Source: Argentina anserina
Lineage: Eukaryota; Streptophyta; Magnoliopsida; Rosales; Rosaceae
Reading direction: 5' to 3'
Length of the DNA: 64,000 bases
Assembly: GCF_933775445.1 (NCBI RefSeq)
Contig: NC_065873.1
Coordinates: 10,726,001 to 10,790,000, forward strand
The position numbers and the translations under genes are program-made. Position 1 is the first letter of the stretch. The number at the start of each line of letters is the position of its first letter. Positions 22,601 to 33,075 of this stretch are shown here, in pieces. The notes under the pieces were generated by a model. It was not told where the DNA came from and ran no database searches. It saw only the letters and a program-made list of their open reading frames with translations.

Positions 22601-25577
22601 CAAAAGGTATCCCTCTTTCTTGTCAATTCCCATTTCCACTAACAAATTGTTACCATCTGTGGTTCAGGCCCCAAAGTTAGATTTGAAGCAGCTTCCAGAT
22701 CATTTGAAGTATGTGTACCTTGGAAAGGATGATACTCTACCAGTTATTGTGTCATCAACGCTGAGTGAGCAGCAGGAAGCTAGATTGATTGATGTGCTTA
22801 AGAGGAACAAGACCGCTATTGGATGGACTTTGGCGGATATCAAGGGAATCAGCCCTACAACTTGTGTTCATAGGATACTATTAGAGGATGGCGCAAAGCC
22901 TACACGTGATGCTCAAAGGAGATTGCACCCACCAATGATGAAAATCGTGAAAGATGAGGTGATCAAGCTGCTTGATTGTGGAGTGATCTATCCCATCTCG
23001 GACAGTCGGTGGATTTCGCCAGTGCAAGTTGTGCCTAAGAAGAGTGGGGTGACTGTTGTGAAAAATGAGGCGAATGAGTTAGTACCCCAGAGATTGGTGA
23101 CCGGTCATAGGATGTGCATTGATTATAGGAAGCTGAATGCTACAACACGCAAGGATCACATGCCTTTGCCGTTCATGGACCAGATGTTGGAAAGATTGGC
23201 CGGGCACGAGTTCTTTTGCTTTCTAGATGGGTATAGTGGCTACAACCAGATATGCATTCATCCGGAAGATCAAGAGAAAACGACATTTACATGTCCATTT
23301 GGCACTTTTGCCTATCGACGCATGCCCTTTGGGTTGTGCAACGCACCAGGTACGTTTCAGCGATGTATGCTTGCTATTTTCTCTGATTTTATCGAAAATA
23401 TCATTGAAGTTTTTATGGATGACTTTAGTGTTTATGGTAAAAACTTTGATGCATGTTTAGAGAATTTAGAGTTAATATTGAAAAGGTGTGTAGAAACTAA
23501 CCTTGTGCTTAATTGGGAAAAATGCCACTTCATGGTTAATCAAGGGATAGTTTTGGGACATATTGTATCTGCTAAGGGTATTCAGGTAGACAAGGCTAAG
23601 GTTGATATTGTGCATCACTTACCCTCTCCCACAACTGTGAGAGAGGTTCGTTCTTTCCTTGGTCATGCAGGATTTTATAGGAGATTCATCAAGGATTTTT
23701 CCATGGTGGCGAGACCTATGTGTACCCTATTGCAGAAGGATATGCCGTTCATATGGGATGATGCATGTGAAAAAGCGTTTGTGAAGTTGAAGGAGTTGTT
23801 GACTAGTGCACCCATCATTTGTCCTCCAGATTGGAACCTGCCCTTTGAGTTGATGTGCGATGCTTCGGATTATGCAGTTGGGGCGGTGTTGGGCCAAAGA
23901 AGAGAAAAGAAGCCCGTAGTGATCTACTATGCGTCTAGGACTCTTAATGAGGCCCAGATGAATTATTCGACTACGGAAAAAGAACTTTTGGCTGTAATAT
24001 TTGCTTTAGACAAATTTCGATCATATCTTTTGCATTCTAAAGTTGTTGTGTATTCTGACCATGCAGCCTTAAGGTATTTGATGACAAAGAAGGATGCTAA
24101 GCCCAGATTGATCCGATGGATTCTATTGATTCAAGAGTTTGACCTTGAGATTCGAGACAAGAAGGGAAGTGAGAATGTGGTGGCTGATCATTTGAGTAGG
24201 ATTGTGCGAGATGAGGAAAGAGAGCCACTACGTGAGATTTTCCCAGATGAGCAACTCTTTGGGATAGAGGTAAGTGTGCCTTGGTATGCCGATATTGTCA
24301 ACTATTTAGTTACTAAGGACTTTCCTAGTACACTTTCGCATGCTAATAAGGCTAAATTGAAGAAAATGGCTAGATACTATATTTGGGATGAACCGTATTT
24401 ATGGAAACAATGTAGTGATCAAGTCATTAGGAGATGTGTCCCAGAGAATGAGCATAGGTCGATTCTTAACTTCTGTCATAGTGAGGCATGTGGAGGTCAT
24501 TTTGGGCCTCGTAGAACAGCTTTAAAGGTGTTGGAATGTGGTTTCTATTGGCCTTCTATTTTCAAGGATGCATATTTGTTTTGTGTTTCTTGTGATAGGT
24601 GTCAACGGACTGGTAATATTGGTAAGAGAGATCAAATGCCCTTATCCCCCATTATAATTGTCGAAATTTTTGATGTGTGGGGCATTGATTTCATGGGTCC
24701 ATTTCCTTCATCTAGAGGTTTCTTGTATATCTTGTTAGCTGTTGATTATGTGTCGAAGTGGGTGGAAGCAAAGGCCACCCGAACTAATGATTCGAAAGTG
24801 GTTGCAGGTTTCTTGAGAACTAACATATTTTGCAGGTTTGGAGTACCAAGGGTGTTGATAAGTGATGGAGGTTCTCATTTCTGCAACCGGACTATTGAGG
24901 CATTGCTTAAGAAGTATGGAGTAACCCACAAGGTTTCAACACCATATCATCCTCAAACGAGTGGCATGGCAGAAGTGTCCAACAGAGAGATCAAGGGAAT
25001 TCTGGAGAAAACTGTAGGTCCAACAAGGAAGGATTGGAGTGATCGATTAGATGATGCATTATGGGCCTACAGGACTGCGTACAAGACGCCTATTGGGATG
25101 TCACCATTCAGATTGGTGTATGGGAAGGCATGTCACCTTCCAGTGGAGTTGGAGCACAGAGCATGGTGGGCGGTGAAGACATTCAATATGGACAAGGATG
25201 CAGCTGGTCTTCATAGGAAATTGCAGCTCAATGAGCTTGAGGAGATACGAAATGACGCCTATGATGCTGCATGGATTTACAAGGAGAAAACGAGAGCTTA
25301 TCATGACAAGATGATTCGTGGGAAAGAGTTTGTAGTTGGTCAAAAAGTTCTTTTATTCCATTCTAGACTTAAACTTTTTCCTGGAAAATTACGTTCTCGT
25401 TGGGTTGGTCCATTTGTTGTTACTAATGTGTTTGCTCATGGTGCTATTGAAATTAAAAGTGACAAAACAGGTCAGACATTCAAGGTGAATGGGCATCGAC
25501 TTAAGCCCTACTTTGAACCTTTTGAGGAGCACACGTATGAGGAGACGAGTGTGAGAGATGCGCCAAAAGATGTATGA
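22601..25577 (+). CDS. pol: Pol of element B, first copy, N-terminus cut
   Basis: This is a copy of 33192-36168. It has complete reverse transcriptase, RNase H and integrase but lacks the first 37 codons of the pol part, so no gag-pro or protease precedes it. The first ATG in frame is 22620, giving a 985-residue product. Catalytic residues are as in the complete copy: the FMDD motif, the RNase H acidic residues and the DD35E integrase triad. Upstream is the truncated A2 LTR, whose promoter points away (minus strand), so sense transcription from an LTR is unlikely. The frame is intact, but it is the tail of an incomplete unit and not a functional gene on its own. Confidence 0.93.
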
Positions 25578-25622
25578 GCATGAGAGAGTCTAGGCTGAGA
25601 GACTTTAAAACTCAAGCGCTGC

Positions 25623-25638
25623 ATGGGAGGCAACCCAT
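25623..25638 (+). other. Post-pol hairpin
   Basis: Arms atggg and cccat enclose aggcaa. In A2 (19233-19248, minus strand) the arms are ttggg and cccaa, so the outer pair changes from A-T to T-A while pairing is kept. It lies about 45 bp after the pol stop. The second copy is at 36214-36229. Confidence 0.55.
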
Positions 25639-27357
25639 TTCAACCGTACCTGTGGAGGAGTCGTCTACGGGAGTTTGCATTTTCTTATCCCTTCACTCTT
25701 ATGGTTGAATTGTATATGTATTGATGTGTGATCTTATTCTCTACTTATGAATTACATTCTGATTATTGAGCTTACATTGAGGACAATGTAATTTTCTAAG
25801 TGTGGGGTAGGGTTGCATGATCGTTGTTTGCTGATTTTTGCTTTGATTTCATGTTAAAAAACGAAAAAGAAAGAAAAAATTCGTAAAAATGTTAGAAAAT
25901 TCGAAAAAAAATGTGTTGTTTTGAGTCTTAGGATGCCCCTAAAGTCTAGGATGATTATATCTCTAAATGCATAGATGATGGTTTTGCATTTCATAAGAAT
26001 TGAATTGTAAGTTTCATTGATAATGTGGATTTGGTATGAACATGTGAGAGTTGATTGAATGTAATATGACATACATGTTTGGTTAGTTTAAGTCCATAAC
26101 AACCTGTGAGTTTTTGAGCCTATATATGCTTTCTTCTTGAGTGATAATATGAAATTTCGTGATTGTTTTGTGAACCTCATTATTCTTTGCATATTCAATG
26201 ACTATGTGCCGTAGCTTTTAATGGACTCTAGAATTTACTAGAACTCATCTTTTGTGATTGTTGAAACTTTTAAGTCATAAAATGCTCTGATTTTGAAAGG
26301 GATTTATGGATCATTTCTAGGATTACCACCACTTTAGCCAAACAGCCATGTATCCCTATATGTGCCCTGTTTGGGACCCCTTAGTTGAACCCCATTTGAG
26401 CCTACATTGAGCCTTTTCTTCATCACCTATATTATCTCCATGCTTAGTATTGTTATCTCTACCTTGTCCTATAGACTTGGCAGAACTATTTTTGAGATGA
26501 TGTTGTGATGATGCATGAAATAAGTGTGGGGTGGAAGACATGAGAAAAGAAAATATGAACAAGCTTTTAAGCAAATGCCGAAAAAAGAAAAGGAAAAAAT
26601 GATGATGAATGAAAAAATGATGAGATCGGCAATACATGAAAAGGAAAGAAAAGATGTTGTCTTCCATTTGTGATTTGGAGTTGAGTTGAATTGAAGGTCT
26701 AAAAAAGTTTATTTGACCTTTGTCCATGTTCACTTTGTGGTTAAAATGATGTTTGGGCCCAACTTGTTATATTTGGCCATTGATGGTGTGTGGTGTCATA
26801 AGGATGGTGTTTACTCTGCTAAGTCTATAGGATTACCTTTGTGATTCCTTGATATTCCATGCCTTTAGCTAAGCCTAACCATTCACCCTTATCAAATGAT
26901 CCTAATGATTCTTAAAATGAGCAAATCTTGGTTTGTGGAGACGATCACAAGAGTTGAGCATATGGTTTTGGTCCATTTGTGCACTTAGTTGTTAAATGAG
27001 GTTTTCCTTTTGTTATTCACAAAGTGCTTTCATTTGATGAAATATGCAGGCTATTTGATGCTTTATTATCCTTTCTCTTGCATATACTTGTGTGTGAATC
27101 ATAACCATGAATCTGAGTGAGAAGAAGAGAGTATGCCTTGTGAGGAGGATTGGATTGACTAAACATGTTATGTGCCTATTGTCTCATTTCTTACTTATTC
27201 ATACTATGAAACATGTTTATGAAACTTGGAATTTATGTGCTTACATTCAAATGCTTAAACTTGAAAGCTATGTGTTTTGAGATTCTGAGACAATCATTTA
27301 GGGGCAATAGAGTTTTGTGTAGTTTTGTTTTGTTTTGCTAAGGGACTAGCAAAAGCC

Positions 27358-27371
27358 AAGTGTGGGGTAGT
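27358..27371 (+). other. Polypurine tract of B, first copy
   Basis: aagtgtggggtagt ends directly at the TG of the LTR and is the plus-strand primer site. The second copy is at 37949-37962. Confidence 0.8.
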
Positions 27372-29405
27372 TGATAGGAGCACTTTGTGCTACGTTCTTA
27401 ATATGTTTCTACCTCCAATTGTACTTTGCTTAACCCTTATTGTTGTAATATCGAGTCATTGAGTCACAATAGGAGTCTTGGATGGTTATGGATGTGTTTT
27501 TGTGCTTAAACGAGTTAAAAACGAAGAATTGGTCTAGAGTCCTAGTTTGAGTAGGAATCCTTATAGGACTAGGAAACCTAGTTGAATTTGGAGTCTTCAT
27601 CTTTCTACGTTTTGGTCGCATTGGCGATATCTTGAGAGTCATGTTTGCATTAGGAATCCTTGTTAGACTAGGAAACGTACCATTCTGGAAAGTCCTACTT
27701 GAACTCAAACTCTTATTACGAAACTTTCCTAAATGAACTTCCTTGTTCTAGTAACTTACTTATTCTAGTAAGTTTCCTTTTTGCAAATTAGAAACTTTCC
27801 TAATCTAGTTGAGCTCATCTATTTCATATGTCTTTTTAAGACAACTATTGTCTAGATTAAGACATGAATTTCAAATGAATTATCTTTTACTTATGTTATT
27901 CTTTTCTTATTTTCAGATTTGAAGAGATAATTCAAGGAGGGAATTAAGGAGGCCGTGTACTACATGGAGAAGGAGTCCTATGCCGAGCTACCATTCAGGT
28001 TTTAAAGGGAGATTAATTTCAGAATTTTGGAGATAATATCTAGAGAAAAAGAAGGAGTTTCAGTCGTGCTATCCTTCCATTCAATCAAAGAGAGCCGTGC
28101 CCTATCTATTCAGCTTGTGAAGGAAGCTTTTCCGTGCCTATCATTCAGCAAAATACAAGGAGAGTCCAGCCCATGTAACCCTAGAGAAATAAGGAGATAA
28201 AGACTGAATTTTCGCAGGAACAAGGGCAGCCATTCGATGCATTCATTGAGGAGAGATCACAGCCATGTATTGATGGACCAAGCAGCCCGAAACCCTAGCA
28301 GCCTCTCCCTTGCTTCCTCTATATATAGCTCGGCCTCCCTTCAGAAAAGGCATCTCCATTCTCTCATAAACACAGCCGAAATTCTGCCAAAATCCATCCA
28401 GAAAAATCAAGCCAAAAACCTTCATTCATCACCACCAAACCGTGCTCATCTTCCTCCTCTCCCAAATCGAATCCATTCTTGCCGAATCCTAGAAGGTTTC
28501 TAAAGTGTGATTCATCCATGTCTTGTAATTTTTCTTTTGGTTTTCTGCAATTTTCGATTTCATTGTATGAATTCTTGGATGTGATTTTCGGTTTTATATA
28601 TGAAGAGCATAAATTCAGACTTCTTTGGTTTTATGTTTTGATTGTATGAATTCATTGAAATATGTATGTATGCCGTGTATAATGACATAGGGGCAGTAGG
28701 TTTCGAAATAATTTTAGGTTTTATTTCAATTAGTTCCTTGAACTTGTACATCTAAATCAATGCTTGAGGAAGCCAAGGCCATGGTTCTCCTAGGGTTGCG
28801 ATTTAATTCACCAAAGTGTTCTTCGATTGAATATGCGCTTCGTGTTTCAATTATGGATACTTATATAGGGCTGTGATAGTTCTAGGAATTTGCATGTTTA
28901 ATCAAGATGAGTGACGCCATGCTTGTGTAACATGTCTCCAACTCGACTTAATGTGCTTATGTGCTACTTTGTTGTTTAACTAGACGCTTCGTTATGTTGA
29001 ACTCTCTTTAGCATATGTTTAGGATTGAACGCTTCGTTGATTCTAGATAAATAAGAAGTCTTAACGATTAGATGAACCGCTTCGGACTCTAATTAGAATT
29101 GGAATTGAAATGGACTTAGAAAGAATCGAAATAATTTGCTGCCTATATGTTGTTCTATGCGTGTCATACATGTTTCTTGAGTAGAATTCGTGTTTAGGTT
29201 ATGTGATGCATGGTTGATCAATTGTATATAAGTAATTTAGGATTTATTTTAAGTTGTAGTTTTAGAATCCAAATCAAATCCCCTAATAACATGATAAGTG
29301 TTGAGGCCCTTTTGATTCCCCGGACTGAACGATCCCTGCTTATTCTATACTAACGATGATGTTTTTCAGGGTATTTTATAGACGTTCTAACCGAACGCTC
29401 TATCA
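27372..29405 (+). repeat. LTR of element B, shared by units 1 and 2
   Basis: This 2,034-bp LTR runs from tgataggagcactttgtgc to gctctatca. A polypurine tract lies on its left and a primer-binding site on its right, so it serves at once as 3' LTR of the left unit and 5' LTR of the complete unit. It aligns to 37963-39996 at the constant offset of 10,591; I saw no differences on reading but did not compare every base. No coding sequence is apparent; the 88-codon frame near 28237 is not supported by any protein feature. Confidence 0.94.
28319..28329 (+). promoter_or_regulatory. LTR TATA box (B, first LTR)
   Basis: ctatatatagc lies in the middle of the LTR, followed by a C-rich stretch, as expected of a pol II LTR promoter. 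The copy in the second LTR is at 38910-38920. Confidence 0.65.
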
Positions 29406-29408
29406 TTT

Positions 29409-29426
29409 TGGCGCCGTTGCCGGGGA
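29409..29426 (+). other. Primer-binding site, tRNA-Asp (B)
   Basis: tggcgccgttgccgggga lies three bases after the LTR end, identical to A1 and A2. Confidence 0.95.
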
Positions 29427-29561
29427 ATTGATTAATTCTCAATGCTTTGAAGTGTTAATCTTATGTTATATTGTGAATTGTATAAGTGTATATTGGTTTA
29501 TATGTTTCTGTGAATAGTGATCGGAAATTTGGTTCCTGTGAATAGTAATTCGAAGGATTCG

Positions 29562-29605
<44 letters not shown>

Positions 29606-30555
29606 GTATAGAACGAAAAAAATTTGTGTGTGTGGAAAGTTGTTTTTTGTTATATTGTTGTAGTAGTATGCCTATAGGAAACTTGTTACACATAGTGAAA
29701 TTTTTTTTTAGGGAAGCTAAATGTTTATTTATGCGAGGTTTATTGTAAGTTATAAGGTGAACGGAATAGGTAAAGTCCATTTTGTTAATACTAGCCTTAA
29801 CCCTCCATTTGTACCTTGCAAAGGTCACTTGGGGTTGAGGGCGGCTTTTATTAACACTTTGGGGCCAGTCTAACACACAAAGTTGTTCCGAGCTGAGTAA
29901 GGGGCTATGCTATTTTCATTACCCTGGTTCAAGGTTTACAAAATTGGATCTCAGAGGCCCATAGACTGACATACATCTCGGTGATGGAGTCGATTGGGAA
30001 AGCATCCTTTCGAGGTTGTGGCCCCCGTGGTGTCCAACAAATGAGTCCTGCCTTGTGACTATCTCTGATTCTAGCTATCAAGCCTTCTGAAACAAAGGAA
30101 TGAGTTTGTGTCTAGACGACGTACTTAGGCCGCACGTCCACCTCGCTTTATAACTTAGAAGATAACTTTGTATAAATAGATGTATATAGTTTCAAAAGAA
30201 AATGATATTCTAATTTTTAAGGTATATCGGATAAAGCAAGACCCTTACCTTGGGCTGTTTCAGTCCATTGCACAGTTAGCTCCTCTGCTCCACGTACCTT
30301 AAAAGTTAGGATTGTGTGTGAATAAAATCAATTAGACTTAGTTATACTCCTACACTTGTAATTTTCGAATTTAGGGAGAAGTAAAGGAATGAAATTGAAC
30401 AAAGATACAAAGAGAGTGACGTTTGTGTTAAAAGTAATGAGGGAAACGAAATTTTGTAAAAAGAAAGTGAAAGTTGAAGTTTATATTTACTTATACTTGT
30501 ATTTCATACTTTGTAGAGATACTAATATATATATGTGTTCTTTTCAGGCTAATGA
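29427..30555 (+). other. Leader of B with 42-nt poly-A
   Basis: A run of 42 adenines lies at 29562-29603. The conserved leader block (about 29755-30165) carries the stem tgttaata..agcc / ggc..tattaaca (29783-29805 with 29830-29856). Just before gag, a pyrimidine-rich stretch ends in ttttcag (30541-30547), which looks like a splice acceptor. A candidate donor, ataggtaaag, at 29766-29775 is conserved in all three families. No open frame of note is present. Confidence 0.7.
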
Positions 30556-33069
30556 ATGTCCAAGATTACTGGTTGGTCCGAAGAGATTAGTGCACGCCTG
30601 AAAAGAATTCAACCTCCATCTCAATTTGATAACGTATCCATCGAATCAGATTCATTTCACGAAGAGAAAGAGTTTGGGTCCATTTCGCCATTTCCAAGTG
30701 CAACAAGTTGTAGTGGGCTCAATCCTTTGTTCTTTGAGGATCCGGAGTTAGAATTGTTGACAAGCCCATTTCCATTAGCCCAGTTGAATTTCGATTTACC
30801 TGATCCAGAACCTAAAATTCAAGTTCCAAATCAAGAAGAAGTAATGGCATCAATTAGAGAACAAAATGGTCAAGTTGAAGGAGCAGTTGGTGGGACAGCG
30901 CCCTCTAACATTGCATACCCTGTCCCGGAAGAGGGAAAGACTAGTGATTTCGTTTTGAAGAGTGGGTTTCTACACCATTTGCCCAAGTTTCATGGTCTTT
31001 CTGGTGAGGATCCTAATCAACATCTCACCTTGTTCCAATTCAACTGTGAGACTATGTGCCCAAGAGGAGCAGACATTCAGATTGTGAAGATGAGAGCTTT
31101 TCCTTATTCATTGGAGGACCGTGCTCAGAAATGGTTATTTGAGGTGCCAGCTGGTAGGATCACTTCTTGGACTACCATGGTGAACGAATTTCTATCTAAA
31201 TACTTCCCATCTTCAAGAGTCACTCACATAAGGAAGCAGATCACCGGTATCAAGCAAGGCCCCGATGAGTCGTTTTACAACTACTATGAGAGATTCAGGT
31301 CTCTTATAGCATCATGTCCAGCTCATGGCATTAGGGAAGGTCTACTCCTTCAATACTTTTATGAAGGCCTTCTACAAATGGAAAGGGAGTTCCTTGATTC
31401 AGCTGCTGGTGGATCGTTCTTGGACAAGAGCAATGTCATGGCAAAAGATCTTTTGGAAAAGAGAGCAATGAACAACCAACAGTTTGGGACATCTGCAAGT
31501 GCTACAAGGCAAGTGCATGAGACTCACTCCAGTTCGAACTCTGCTCTAGAGGACAAGGTCGACAAGTTGTCCAAGATGATGAGCCATTTCATGAAGTCTA
31601 GTGGAGCTCAAGTCTGTGGGATATGTACGGAGGGGCACCCTACTGATCAGTGTCCTCAAGTTGCATCTAGTGGAGGGTATGAGGAAGTCAATGCCCTTGG
31701 TTATCAAGGAGGTCAGAGGTACAACCCATATTCAAATACCTACAATCCTGGCCTACGCGATCATCCTAACTTTCGATGGTCCAACAATGAAAATGTACTA
31801 AGGCCACATCAGAATCAAATGCAATTTGGGCCTCGTCCGGGTGGTTTGTTTAGACCACAAGCTCCACTACTCAATGTACCACCTCCAAATGTGGCTGCTA
31901 CTCCGAATTATGATGAGTTGTTGAAATCCTTAGCTGCTGGGCAAAGTCAGTTGAATACCGTTACTCAAACTTTGGTTGTGGGTCAACAAGCAAATAGCAA
32001 GGACATTGCGGAGCTGAAAACGCATATGGGCCAAGTAGTGGACTTCATGGGCCGATTTTCTGAGCAAGGGAAGCTGCCTAGTGGTGTCATACCCAACCCA
32101 AGAAATGAGCAAGCCCAAGCTATCATAACAAGGAGTGGGCTTGAGCTAAAGGAGAGCCCAAATGTTGCAAAAAAGGCCCATACAGCCCATGACCATAAAA
32201 GTGACGAAATTCCTATGATGATGGACTTGGAGAAGGATCCAGCTACCTCCAAGAAGGAGATGGTGCCGCCCCATGATGCACCCAAAGGTACAATTCCTAA
32301 CTCAAGTGGTTTAGTTAAAACTAACCCTATTTCGTGTGTACCTTTCCCTTCTAGGTTTGCAAAGAGCAAGAAGGACAAATCTGATGAGGAGGTATTGGAA
32401 GTCTTTAGGAAGGTGGAAGTTAACCTTCCTTTGTTGGAGTGCATCAAGCAAATTCCCAAGTATGCGAAATTTCTTAAGGAGCTTTGCACTTCAAGAAGGA
32501 AGACTAGGGAGGAGAAGGTAGTGAAAATGAATGAGACAGTTTCAGCTGTCATCCAAAGGAAGCTACCCCGTAAGATGAAGGACCCCGGAAGTTTCTCTGT
32601 CCCATGCAAAATTGGTAACACGTTATTTGAAAATGTTATGCTTGATCTAGGTGCCTCAATAAATGTTATGCCTTATAATGTTTATCAATCACTAGGATTA
32701 GGACCTTTAAAGAATGATAACGTGATTATTCAATTAGCTGATCGATCTAACAAGTACCCTAAGGGGTATGTTGAGGATGTCCTTGTGCAGGTCAGTCACC
32801 TTATTTTCCCTGCAGATTTTTATGTGCTAGACATGGAGGTATCACCCTTGGAGACAACTCCACTGCTTTTGGGGAGACCGTTCATGAGAACTGCTAGGAC
32901 ATGCATCAATGTGGCCCATGGGAGTTTATCAATGGAATTTGATGGAGATGTTATCAGCTTCAATGTTTTTGAGGCAATGAAATACCCAGTTTCTGACCTT
33001 AACTCGTGTTTTGCTATTGATGTTGTTGAATCTATTGCGCAGGTTATGTCAGAAACGTTGGAAGCATAG
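30556..33069 (+). CDS. gag-pro: Gag-protease polyprotein of element B
   Basis: This 837-residue product forms the virus-like particle and its protease. Residues 130-310 match Retrotrans_gag (KWLFEVPAG, QYFYEGLLQ). A CCHC knuckle, CGICTEGHPTDQC, spans 354-366; its middle spacing is one residue shorter than in A1. A Gly/Pro/Asn-rich linker and a Lys-rich spacer follow. The aspartic protease has catalytic D697 in LDLGAS and LLLGRPFMRTA near 770-782. The start is the ATG right after a ttttcag motif, aligned to the A1 start. The frame ends at TAG 33067, and the same frame stays open for pol. No frameshift or premature stop was found, so the unit may be coding-competent. Confidence 0.93.
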   Translation: MSKITGWSEEISARLKRIQPPSQFDNVSIESDSFHEEKEFGSISPFPSATSCSGLNPLFFEDPELELLTSPFPLAQLNFDLPDPEPKIQVPNQEEVMASIREQNGQVEGAVGGTAPSNIAYPVPEEGKTSDFVLKSGFLHHLPKFHGLSGEDPNQHLTLFQFNCETMCPRGADIQIVKMRAFPYSLEDRAQKWLFEVPAGRITSWTTMVNEFLSKYFPSSRVTHIRKQITGIKQGPDESFYNYYERFRSLIASCPAHGIREGLLLQYFYEGLLQMEREFLDSAAGGSFLDKSNVMAKDLLEKRAMNNQQFGTSASATRQVHETHSSSNSALEDKVDKLSKMMSHFMKSSGAQVCGICTEGHPTDQCPQVASSGGYEEVNALGYQGGQRYNPYSNTYNPGLRDHPNFRWSNNENVLRPHQNQMQFGPRPGGLFRPQAPLLNVPPPNVAATPNYDELLKSLAAGQSQLNTVTQTLVVGQQANSKDIAELKTHMGQVVDFMGRFSEQGKLPSGVIPNPRNEQAQAIITRSGLELKESPNVAKKAHTAHDHKSDEIPMMMDLEKDPATSKKEMVPPHDAPKGTIPNSSGLVKTNPISCVPFPSRFAKSKKDKSDEEVLEVFRKVEVNLPLLECIKQIPKYAKFLKELCTSRRKTREEKVVKMNETVSAVIQRKLPRKMKDPGSFSVPCKIGNTLFENVMLDLGASINVMPYNVYQSLGLGPLKNDNVIIQLADRSNKYPKGYVEDVLVQVSHLIFPADFYVLDMEVSPLETTPLLLGRPFMRTARTCINVAHGSLSMEFDGDVISFNVFEAMKYPVSDLNSCFAIDVVESIAQVMSETLEA

Positions 33070-33075
33070 CAATTA
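33067..33075 (+). promoter_or_regulatory. Candidate stop-codon readthrough site
   Basis: TAG CAA TTA sits between gag-pro and pol, which are in the same frame. UAG-CARYYA is the established leaky-stop context of tobamovirus replicase genes, and this site matches it fully. Readthrough here would make a minor Gag-Pol fusion. The related element A1 has a TTG codon at the aligned position, so a simple nonsense mutation is the alternative. Confidence 0.6.

Larger units (their letters stand above)
25578..27371 (+). other. Post-pol untranslated region of B, first copy
   Basis: No env-like frame is found in these 1.8 kb, although many Athila elements carry one here. Visible elements are a hairpin atggg-aggcaa-cccat (25623-25638), an inverted repeat acattg-agga-caatgt (25774-25789), and three aagtgtgggg motifs starting at 25798, 26522 and 27358. 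The last abuts the LTR and is the polypurine tract. A minus-strand frame of 125 codons (26356-26733) is low-complexity and His/Phe-rich; I do not call it a gene. Related sequence occurs in A2. Confidence 0.75.

Noticed and set aside
25798..25810. Second retroelement end at the first purine motif
   Set aside because: No LTR start follows it. Only the motif at 27358 is followed by TG and an LTR.
26356..26733. Minus-strand 125-codon frame in the B 3' region (also 36947-37324)
   Set aside because: It is low-complexity and His/Phe-rich, arising from A-rich plus-strand sequence. Antisense genes are known in some plant retroelements, but nothing here supports one.
29466..29876. Minus-strand 136-codon frame across the leader (also 40057-40467)
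   Set aside because: Its phenylalanine run is the reverse of the poly-A tract, and the rest is the conserved leader.
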